Below are positions 58,701-64,000 of a DNA stretch of 64,000 nt, one piece after another; within the stretch, counting starts at the first letter, position 1; each line of letters opens with the position of its first letter. The stretch lies in contig NZ_AONQ01000003.1 of assembly GCF_000342045.1 (NCBI RefSeq), forward strand, positions 1-64,000, given 5' to 3'. This stretch comes from Paramagnetospirillum caucaseum (lineage in GTDB: Bacteria; Pseudomonadota; Alphaproteobacteria; Rhodospirillales; Magnetospirillaceae). The notes below the pieces were generated by a model. It searched no databases and was not told the DNA's origin. It worked only from the letters and a program-made list of their open reading frames with translations. Both the position numbers and the translations under genes were made by a program.

Positions 58701-59185
58701 CCCACCGCCTGGGCTTGGCGCTTGCATTCGGCCAGATCGGCGGGCAGCGGACCGGTGGCCGGCATCACCGGCACTCCGGCCTTCTGCGCCAGCTCGCGCG
58801 CCGCCACCTTGTTGCCCAGCAGGCGCATGACGTCGGAGCCGGGGCCGACGAAGGCCATGCCCGCCGCCCGCACCGCATCGGCGAAATCGGGATTTTCCGA
58901 CAGGAAGCCGTAGCCGGGATGCACGGCGTCGCAGCCGGCTTCCTTGCCCACCCGGATCATCTCGTCGATGGCGAGATAGGCCTCGATGGGGCCCTTTCCC
59001 TTGCCGATCAGGTAGCTTTCATCCGCCTTGAAGCGGTGGAGCGCGAAGCGGTCCTCGGTGGAATAGACCGCCACGGTGCCCAGCCCCAGTTCGGTGGCGG
59101 CGCGGCAGATGCGGATGGCGATCTCGCCGCGATTGGCGACCAGCAGCTTGCGGAAAGGGGGGTTGCCCGAGGCGGAGGGGATCAT
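55721..59185 (-). CDS. pyc: Pyruvate carboxylase
   Basis: A 1154-residue multidomain biotin enzyme that makes oxaloacetate from pyruvate and bicarbonate. The order is biotin carboxylase with ATP-grasp (about 12-460), carboxyltransferase of the HMGL type (about 540-830, with DTTMRDAHQSL), the PYC_OADA linker region (about 830-1050) and a C-terminal biotinyl domain with EAMKM, Lys near 1119. The length is normal. It is divergent from a GntR regulator. It would replenish oxaloacetate alongside the LigK product. Confidence 0.96.
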   Translation of the reverse strand: MIPSASGNPPFRKLLVANRGEIAIRICRAATELGLGTVAVYSTEDRFALHRFKADESYLIGKGKGPIEAYLAIDEMIRVGKEAGCDAVHPGYGFLSENPDFADAVRAAGMAFVGPGSDVMRLLGNKVAARELAQKAGVPVMPATGPLPADLAECKRQAQAVGYPLMLKASWGGGGRGMRVIEAESELEEMLAVARREAKAAFGNDEVYLEKLVRRARHVEVQILGDSQGNLVHLYERDCSVQRRNQKVVERAPAPYLDGQRRAELCETAVRLARAAAYENAGTVEFLMDMETGAFYFIEVNPRVQVEHTVTEVVTGIDIVKAQIRIAGGAPIGAPGSDVPRQADIPLNGHAIQCRITTEDPANNFIPDYGRITAYRGANGFGIRLDGGTAFSGALITRHYDSLLEKVTAWAPTPEEAIARMDRALREFRIRGVATNLTFLEAVIEHPKFVGCAYTTRFIDETPELFARQDRKDRATRVLSFVGDVMVNGNPDVMGLKRPLLGHRPDLPPVPAAEPPAGSKQLLDRLGPEGLARWMRDSKRVLVTDTTMRDAHQSLFATRMRSHDMLAAAPAYARLLPGLFSVECWGGATFDVAMRFLREDPWERLRALRNAMPNLLLQMLLRSANAVGYTNYPDNVVRHFVAQAAENGVDVFRVFDSLNWVDNMHVAIEAVRESGKVCEAAICYTGDIFDAARPKYDLKYYVTMAKALEKAGAHVLGIKDMAGLARPRAIAALVKALKQEVGLPIAFHTHDTSGLSAASVLAAVDAGVDAVDAAMDSMSGLTSQPPLGSICAALAGHDRDPGLDQGALNGLSRYWEGVRTLYAPFEAEIRSGTAEVYGHEMPGGQYTNLRAQARSLGVEQHWDWVAKAYADVNAMFGDVVKVTPTSKVVGDMALMMVTSNLSPDDVLDPDKEIAFPESVVSFFRGDLGQPVGGFPAALQRKVLGAAKPITVRPGAVLPPADLAATREEAEKKAGRKLSEAELASYLMYPKVFADFAAHQRQYGDVSALPTEVFFWGMQPGQEISIDLEKGKSLIVRYLATAEPEEDGSRKVFFELNGQPRTVRVFDRKVAPARAARPKAEPGNADHVGAPMPGLVVSVAIHAGQMVEKGDLLVSIEAMKMETAVRAERAGTIASVAVTPGTQVEAKDLLVILGG

Positions 59186-59227
59186 GGTTCACCACATTGA
59201 TCATTGATGAAGCGTTGGATAAATCTT

Positions 59228-59244
59228 TTTACCACTCTTGTAAA
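59228..59244. promoter_or_regulatory. Possible GntR operator between pyc and its divergent regulator
   Basis: TTTAC and GTAAA flank seven bases in the 147-bp AT-rich divergent region, about 45 nt upstream of pyc. It resembles in form, not sequence, the palindromes bound by FadR/PdhR-type regulators. The only adjacent candidate is the GntR gene. Confidence 0.35.
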
Positions 59245-59279
59245 CAGGCGCTTTGAGCTTACCATTAATCAGAGGCGTC

Positions 59280-59308
59280 TTTACACGAGCGGAAGGTGGG
59301 GGTAGACA
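59280..59308 (+). promoter_or_regulatory. Possible promoter for the pyc-linked GntR gene
   Basis: TTTACA and TAGACA are 17 bases apart, ending 24 nt before the ATG at 59333. The fit to sigma70 is moderate. It leaves little room for a leader but enough for a ribosome site (GAGGGC). Confidence 0.35.
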
Positions 59309-59332
59309 AAACCAGCATATAGAGGGCAGCAC

Positions 59333-60109
59333 ATGACGGAACCGATCAGGCCGGCCAAGCTGGCCGACACCATCGCCGACCACCTGGAACAGCTTATCCT
59401 CGAAGGAAGCCTGCGGCCAGGAGAACGCCTGCTGGCCGAGCGCGAGCTGGCCCAGCGCTTCGACGTCTCGCGCCCCTCCCTGCGCGAGGCGCTGGAGAAG
59501 CTGGAAAAGCGCGGCCTGCTGAAATCGGGGCGCGGCGGGGCGACCTTCGTGGCCCCCCTGCTGGGCGAGGGCTTCACCGAGCCCCTGTATTCCGCCCTGG
59601 CGTCGCGGCCGGAGACCACCTTCGACTATCTGGAGTTCCGCCGCTTCGTCGAGGGCTCGGCCGCCTATTTCGCGGCGCTGCGCGGCACCGACGTGGACCG
59701 CGACCTGATCCGCGAATGCTTCGAGAAGATGGAAGCCGCCCACCAGCAAGACGATTCCAGCGACGAGGCCGAATCCGACGCCGATTTCCATCTGGCGGTC
59801 TACGAGGCGTCGCACAATCTGGTCATGCTGCACATCATGCGCTCGCTGTCGGACATGCTGCGCAAGGACGTGTTCTACAACCGCGCCAAGCTCTATCAGC
59901 GCCAGGGGGTGCGGGAATTGCTGCTGGAGCAGCACCGCGCCGTCTACCTGACGGTGATGGCCGGCGATCCCGACGCCGCCAAGGCCGCTGCCGAGGCCCA
60001 TATCGACTTCACCCGCGACGCCCTGACCGAGATCGCCAAGGCCGACGCCCGGCTGGAGGTATCGCTCCGCCGCATCGCCAAGACCGATCTGGTGACGGCC
60101 AAGCGCTGA
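59333..60109 (+). CDS. GntR-family (FadR/PdhR-like, FCD) regulator
   Basis: A 258-residue regulator. The wHTH (about 8-75) reads LAERELAQRFDVSRPSLREALEKLEKRGLL, and the FCD domain (about 95-235) follows with carboxylate-ligand-type acidic and His residues. It is divergent from pyc and translationally coupled to tadA (TGATG). PdhR-type proteins respond to pyruvate, so control of pyc is plausible but not shown. Confidence 0.87.
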   Translation: MTEPIRPAKLADTIADHLEQLILEGSLRPGERLLAERELAQRFDVSRPSLREALEKLEKRGLLKSGRGGATFVAPLLGEGFTEPLYSALASRPETTFDYLEFRRFVEGSAAYFAALRGTDVDRDLIRECFEKMEAAHQQDDSSDEAESDADFHLAVYEASHNLVMLHIMRSLSDMLRKDVFYNRAKLYQRQGVRELLLEQHRAVYLTVMAGDPDAAKAAAEAHIDFTRDALTEIAKADARLEVSLRRIAKTDLVTAKR

Positions 60110-60546
60110 TGGCCGGCTTCATGGCCCAGGCCCTGGCCGAGGCAGCGGCCGCCGGCACCCGCGGCGAGGTGCCGGTGGGTGCGGTGATCGTCCGGGACGG
60201 CCGGGTGATCGCCCGGGCCGGCAACCGGGTCGAGGAACTGGGCGATCCCACCGCCCACGCCGAGATGCTGGCCATCCGCGCCGCCACCGCCCCCGGCGAC
60301 CGGCGGCTGGAGGATTGCGACCTCTACGTGACCCTGGAACCCTGCCCCATGTGCGCGGCGGCCATCTCCCTGGCCCGCGTGCGGCGGCTGTATTTCGGCG
60401 CCTACGATCCCAAGGGCGGCGGCGTCGAGCACGGCGCCAAGGTCTTCGACCATTCCACCTGCCACCACCGCCCCGAAATCTATGGTGGGCTGGAGGAGAG
60501 CCGCGCCGCCCTCCTCCTGCGGGATTTCTTCGCCGCCCGGCGCTGA
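60109..60546 (+). CDS. tadA: tRNA-specific adenosine deaminase
   Basis: A 145-residue deaminase that makes inosine at tRNA-Arg position 34. The zinc/catalytic motif HAE is at 50-52 and PCPMC at 78-82. It overlaps the GntR stop by one codon position (TGATG). Length matches TadA. Confidence 0.95.
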   Translation: MAGFMAQALAEAAAAGTRGEVPVGAVIVRDGRVIARAGNRVEELGDPTAHAEMLAIRAATAPGDRRLEDCDLYVTLEPCPMCAAAISLARVRRLYFGAYDPKGGGVEHGAKVFDHSTCHHRPEIYGGLEESRAALLLRDFFAARR

Positions 60547-60550
60547 TGCC

Positions 60551-61027
60551 TCAGCCGCAGGACGGACGCCCGGCCTCCGCCACCTCGATCGCCCCTTCAG
60601 CCAGCAACTGGGCGGCGGTGGCGGTGGTGCGGAACTGAAGGGCGCCGCCCTTCTGGTCGAACCAGGCCGGAGTCCTGCCCGACCAGGCCACCAGCGGCTT
60701 GACCACCCGGTAGCTGAAATAGGCGGCGCTGACGCAGTCGTAGGGCAGGGCCCGGGTCGAGAAGGCGGTGCCCTGCGGATTGAACCGGGTTCCCGTCTCG
60801 CAGCCGAAGCGGTCGATCACCATGCCGGGCGGCAGCACCACCGTGGTGGAGATCTCGGTGCTCCACTCGTGGACCGGCCAGCGCAGGTTGCCCCTGCCGT
60901 CCTTCCAACGGCTGGAGATGTCGGGACGGATATCGGCGACGCTACAGCCGGCCATGGCCGGACCGCCCGCCAGCGGCAGGCCCAGCCCGGCAAGGACAAC
61001 AGCGGTCAGCAACAATCGCGTGCGCAT
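60551..61027 (-). CDS. Exported TNT-domain protein, predicted NAD(P) glycohydrolase
   Basis: A 158-residue protein with an N-terminal signal (about 5-26, PAMAGC, which could also be read as a lipobox with Cys28). The mature part matches the tuberculosis necrotizing toxin (TNT) fold as I know it: VIDRFGCETGTRFNPQGT (70-87), TRALPYD (91-97), YFSYRVVKPL (103-112), AWFDQKGGALQF (121-132). Arg73 and Gln131 fall where TNT has catalytic residues. Four cysteines (28, 76, 98, 157) suit an extracytoplasmic location. TNT enzymes hydrolyse NAD. A GGGGAGA ribosome site lies in a hairpin. No immunity gene is adjacent. G+C is native-like (a line counts 68%). Confidence 0.72.
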   Translation of the reverse strand: MRTRLLLTAVVLAGLGLPLAGGPAMAGCSVADIRPDISSRWKDGRGNLRWPVHEWSTEISTTVVLPPGMVIDRFGCETGTRFNPQGTAFSTRALPYDCVSAAYFSYRVVKPLVAWSGRTPAWFDQKGGALQFRTTATAAQLLAEGAIEVAEAGRPSCG

Positions 61028-61036
61028 GGATCATTC

Positions 61037-61060
61037 TCCCCCAGGCCCATTCCTTGGGGA
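61037..61060 (-). promoter_or_regulatory. Hairpin sequestering the ribosome site of the TNT gene
   Basis: On the minus strand UCCCCAAGG (61060-61052) can pair with CCUGGGGGA (61045-61037) in eight of nine positions around a six-base loop. The 3' arm is the GGGGGA ribosome site. The structure would hold the TNT mRNA shut unless opened, so it may tune expression of a potentially toxic product. Confidence 0.45.
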
Positions 61061-61122
61061 GGATGATGCCTCGAACGGCGATCGCAGTCACGTCACATGC
61101 AACTATATAATGTGGCGAGTTG

Positions 61123-62643
61123 TTAGGGCTTGCGCCATATGGGCACCCCACTTCCGGGCAGGCCGTACTCCGCCCAGCGCTGGCTGACCCGGTCCACCAC
61201 CTCCTGGTCCATGCGCAGCTTGACGCCCCATTCCCGGTGGGTTTCCGGCGGCCACTTGTTGGTGGCGTCCAGGCCCAGCTTGCCCCCTAGGCCCGATTCC
61301 GGGCTGGCGAAGTCCAGGTAGTCGATCGGGGTGCCCTCCACCACCGTGATGTCGCGGGCCGGGTCCATGCGGGTCGAGATGGCCCACATGACGTCCTTCC
61401 AGTTGCGCGCGTCGATGTCGTCGTCCACCACGATGACGAACTTGGTGTACATGAACTGCTTGAGGAAGCTCCAGATGCCGAACATCACCCGCTTGGCGTG
61501 GCCGGGATAGGCCTTCTTGATGGACACCACGGCGATGCGGTAGGAGCAGCCCTCGGGCGGCAGCCAGAAATCGACGATTTCCGGGAATTGCTGCGCCAGC
61601 AGCGGGATGAACACCTCGTTCAGCGCCTCGCCCAGCACGCTGGGTTCATCCGGCGGCCGTCCGGTGAAGGTGGAGAGGTAGATGGGGTCCTTGCGCATGG
61701 TGATGGCCGAGACGCGGAAGACCGGGAAGTCCTCCACCGAGTTGTAATAGCCGGTGTGGTCGCCGTAGGGGCCTTCCGGGCCGCTCTCGTCGAGCATGAC
61801 GTGGCCTTCCAGCACGATCTCGGCCTCGGCCGGCACCTTCAGCGGCACCGTCTTGCACTCCACCAGCTCCAGCTTCCTGCCGCGCAGCAGACCGGCGAAC
61901 TGGTACTCGGACAGGGTCTCGGGCACCGGGGTCACCGCGGCGATGATGGTGCCGGGATCGGCGCCGATCACGATCGCCGCCGGCATGGGCTCCGTCTTCT
62001 CCTTGGCCCAGCGCTGGAAGTGCTGGGCGCCGCCCCGGTGCTTCAGCCAGCGCATCAGGGTGGTGTTCCTGCCCGTCACCTGCATGCGGTAGATGCCCAG
62101 GTTGAAATTGTCGCGCTTGTCGTCGGCGGGATTTGGCCCCTGGGTCACCACCAGCGGCCAGGTGATCAGCGGCGCCGGCTCGCCCGGCCAGCAGCCCTGG
62201 ATGGGCAGTTGCGACAGGTCGACGTCGCCGCCCTTCAGCACCACTTGCTGGCAGGGCGCCGAGCCCACCGTCTTGGGCCGCATGGCCATCACCGTCCGGG
62301 CCAGCGGCAGCATCTCCAGAGCTTCCCGCCAGCCGCCGGGCGGCTCGGGCTGTTTCAGGAAGGCCAGGGTCTCGCCCACTTCCCGCAATTGGGCCGGCTC
62401 GCGGTCCATGCCCCAGGCCACCCGCTCCACCGTGCCGAACAGGTTGACCAGCACCGGCATGCCGTAGCGGGAGCCGTCGGGCCGCACCACGTTCTCGAAC
62501 AGCACCGCCGGGCCGCCCTCGGCCAGCAGGCGGGTCTGGATCTCGGTCATCTCCAGATGGGGCGATACCGGCGCGCTCACCCGCTTCAGCCGGCCGGCCT
62601 TTTCCAGGCGGGTGACGAAGTCGCGCAGGGATTCGTAGGGCAT
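61123..62643 (-). CDS. ubiD: UbiD-family decarboxylase
   Basis: A 506-residue prenyl-FMN-dependent decarboxylase. It fits 3-octaprenyl-4-hydroxybenzoate decarboxylase in ubiquinone synthesis by length and by segments such as [31 protein letters not shown] and [15 protein letters not shown]. No ubiX gene is nearby. An aromatic-acid decarboxylase role cannot be excluded. Confidence 0.9.
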   Translation of the reverse strand: MPYESLRDFVTRLEKAGRLKRVSAPVSPHLEMTEIQTRLLAEGGPAVLFENVVRPDGSRYGMPVLVNLFGTVERVAWGMDREPAQLREVGETLAFLKQPEPPGGWREALEMLPLARTVMAMRPKTVGSAPCQQVVLKGGDVDLSQLPIQGCWPGEPAPLITWPLVVTQGPNPADDKRDNFNLGIYRMQVTGRNTTLMRWLKHRGGAQHFQRWAKEKTEPMPAAIVIGADPGTIIAAVTPVPETLSEYQFAGLLRGRKLELVECKTVPLKVPAEAEIVLEGHVMLDESGPEGPYGDHTGYYNSVEDFPVFRVSAITMRKDPIYLSTFTGRPPDEPSVLGEALNEVFIPLLAQQFPEIVDFWLPPEGCSYRIAVVSIKKAYPGHAKRVMFGIWSFLKQFMYTKFVIVVDDDIDARNWKDVMWAISTRMDPARDITVVEGTPIDYLDFASPESGLGGKLGLDATNKWPPETHREWGVKLRMDQEVVDRVSQRWAEYGLPGSGVPIWRKP

Positions 62644-62834
62644 GGGGGCTCTCCTGTGGTCCGGCGCACAGGGGAGTACGATCCCGCCTTGCCGTCAAGG
62701 CCGACATGCCCCAGATAAGTTTCAGACACAAATGTGATAAGATGTAGTGTCCTCACCCGACTTCACGCCATGGCCGTTTCGGCGTAGGCTGGTCGGGGTT
62801 ATCGCTTGATCTTCCCTGAGGGGGATGGCTGTCC
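62644..62834. other. Divergent region between ubiD and the GAF/HD-GYP gene
   Basis: This 191-bp stretch separates two divergent genes and must carry their promoters. It has an AT-rich segment near 62715-62750, but no confident promoter pair, terminator or RNA gene was identified. Confidence 0.4.
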
Positions 62835-64000
62835 ATGGCTTCGGTCCATAAGAAGGAAGAGCGTTACCGGACGCTGATCGAGCTGGGCATCGCGCTGTCG
62901 GCCGAACGCAACCACAATCGCCTGATGGAGAAGATTCTCCTGGGCGCCAAGAGCATGTGCAACGCCGATGGCGGCACGCTCTACCTGATGACCGAGGCCA
63001 AGGACGGGCTTCGCTTCGAGATCATGCTGAACGACACGCTGAACATCGCCATGGGCGGCACTACGGGAAAGCCCATCCCGTTCCCGCCGCTGCGCCTCCA
63101 CGACGACCAGGGCGAGCCCAACCACAAGAACGTGTCCAGTTCCTGCGCCCTGACCGCCCAGACGGTCAACATCGCCGACGCCTACGACGTGGACAAGTAC
63201 GACTTCACCGGCACCAAGGCCTTCGACGCCAAGACCGGCTACCGTTCCAAGTCGTTCCTCACCGTGCCATTGAAGAACTACGAGGGCGAGGTGATCGGCG
63301 TCATCCAGCTGATCAACGCCCGCGACGGCCGCAACCGCATCGTGGAATTCGGCCCCGACATCACGCCGCTGATCGAGGCCCTGGCCTCCCAGGCGGCGGT
63401 GGCGCTGGACAACCAGCGCCTGATCGAGGCCCAGAAGAATCTGTTCAAGAGCTTCATCCAGGTGATCGCCGGCTCCATCGACGCCAAGAGCCCCTATACC
63501 GGCGGCCACTGTCACCGGGTGCCGGCCATCACCTTCATGCTGGCCCAGGCGGCCTGCGACGCCACCGAAGGCCCCTTCGCCGATTTCTCGCTGACCGAGG
63601 ACGAGTGGTACGAGCTGGAAGTGGCCGGCGGCCTGCACGATTGCGGCAAGGTCACCACCCCGGAATACATCGTCGACAAGGCCACCAAGCTGGAGACCAT
63701 CTACAACCGTATCCACGAGGTCAGGATGCGCTTCGAGGTGGCCAAGCGCGACGCGGTCATCGCCTATCTGGAAGGGCTGGTGGCCGGCGAGGAGAAGGCC
63801 GACATCCTGAAGGCCCGCATGGATGCCGAACTGGCCCAGCTGGATGCCGACTTCGCCTTCGTCGCCGAATGCAACGTGGGCGGCGAGTTCATGGCCCCCG
63901 ACAAGGTCGAACGGCTGAAGGCCATCGCCGAGCGCAGCTGGGTCCGCACCCTGGACGACACCATGGGCCTGTCCCTCGACGAGACCCGGCGGCGCACCGG
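62835..64000 (+). CDS. GAF and HD-GYP-type signalling protein, truncated by the window end
   Basis: The open frame from the ATG at 62835 runs to the last base, giving 388 residues so far. Residues about 10-210 form a GAF domain (YRTLIELGIALSAERN start, FLTVPLKNYEGEVIGVIQLIN). An HD-type metal domain follows with HCHRV, HDCGKVTTPEYIVDKATKLE and RIHEVRMRFE. In canonical HD-GYP phosphodiesterases the GYP motif follows soon after; here at least 80 residues of charged helix come next and no GYP is reached before the end. Likely a c-di-GMP phosphodiesterase or a degenerate sensor. A GAGGGGG lies upstream of the start. Confidence 0.8.
   Translation, partial: MASVHKKEERYRTLIELGIALSAERNHNRLMEKILLGAKSMCNADGGTLYLMTEAKDGLRFEIMLNDTLNIAMGGTTGKPIPFPPLRLHDDQGEPNHKNVSSSCALTAQTVNIADAYDVDKYDFTGTKAFDAKTGYRSKSFLTVPLKNYEGEVIGVIQLINARDGRNRIVEFGPDITPLIEALASQAAVALDNQRLIEAQKNLFKSFIQVIAGSIDAKSPYTGGHCHRVPAITFMLAQAACDATEGPFADFSLTEDEWYELEVAGGLHDCGKVTTPEYIVDKATKLETIYNRIHEVRMRFEVAKRDAVIAYLEGLVAGEEKADILKARMDAELAQLDADFAFVAECNVGGEFMAPDKVERLKAIAERSWVRTLDDTMGLSLDETRRRT

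Noticed and set aside
55676..59200. Very long plus-strand open frame opposite pyc
   Set aside because: It mirrors pyruvate carboxylase and has the same His/Gly/Gln-rich shadow composition; no motif or ribosome site supports it.
62799..63716. Minus-strand open frame near the right end
   Set aside because: The real gene is the plus-strand GAF/HD-GYP frame starting at 62835, open to the last base; the minus frame has no recognisable domain.

Overview
The window is GC-rich, densely packed bacterial chromosome. It carries c-type cytochrome maturation genes (ccm), ccoG, queuosine genes, a pyruvate carboxylase, a protocatechuate 4,5-cleavage operon and many sensory proteins. Together these fit an alphaproteobacterium of the Rhodospirillales, most like a Magnetospirillum relative. 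That placement rests on gene content and remembered protein style, not on a search.

Layout. 1-5.5 kb: a PaaG-like isomerase and indolepyruvate (arylpyruvate):ferredoxin oxidoreductase iorA and iorB. The two ior genes are separated by a lower-GC, oppositely transcribed two-gene cassette, a BPSL0067-type cysteine amidase and a small exported protein that looks like its immunity partner. 5.5-8.5 kb: an HlyD/ABC-2 export system whose permease is frameshifted. 8.6-9.3 kb: a SYLF protein. 9.4-16.2 kb: cytochrome c maturation, ccmCDEFGHI on the plus strand facing ccmAB on the minus strand, with a perfect 23-bp inverted repeat between ccmE and ccmF. 16.3-26 kb: a large AsmA/DUF748 protein, an orphan histidine kinase, a GntR/SLC13 transporter pair, a coiled-coil protein, ccoG and a receiver-only response regulator. 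26-31.6 kb: gloB, a methyltransferase, prfC, a ribbon-helix-helix protein, a tandem SagB-type oxidoreductase and a small unknown. 31.7-37.1 kb: envelope lipid and glycan genes (lipid kinase, LpxH-like phosphoesterase, GT4, ArnT-like GT39, PAP2).

37.1-47.1 kb is the metabolic centrepiece: a ten-gene minus-strand unit ligU-ligJ-ligK-(6PGDH-like)-ligI-ligC-(aldo/keto reductase)-ligA-ligB-pobA, with a LysR gene just upstream in the same direction. As read, it takes 4-hydroxybenzoate through protocatechuate, CHMS, 2-pyrone-4,6-dicarboxylate, oxalomesaconate and CHA to pyruvate and oxaloacetate. Upstream, and possibly co-transcribed with the regulator, are a small unknown gene, queE and queD.

48.7-64 kb: a PAS-GGDEF-EAL protein, rsmE, the def-fmt-truA translation cluster, a membrane glycosyltransferase, pyruvate carboxylase with a divergent GntR regulator, tadA, a small exported TNT-domain (predicted NAD glycohydrolase) protein, ubiD, and the start of a GAF/HD-GYP protein that runs off the window end.

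No tRNA, rRNA, CRISPR array, transposase or integrase was found. No stretch longer than about 200 bases lacks a gene. Several convergent pairs overlap at their 3' ends. The clearest foreign DNA is the cassette at about 2957-3950; the most notable isolated gene is the exported TNT protein at 60551-61027.
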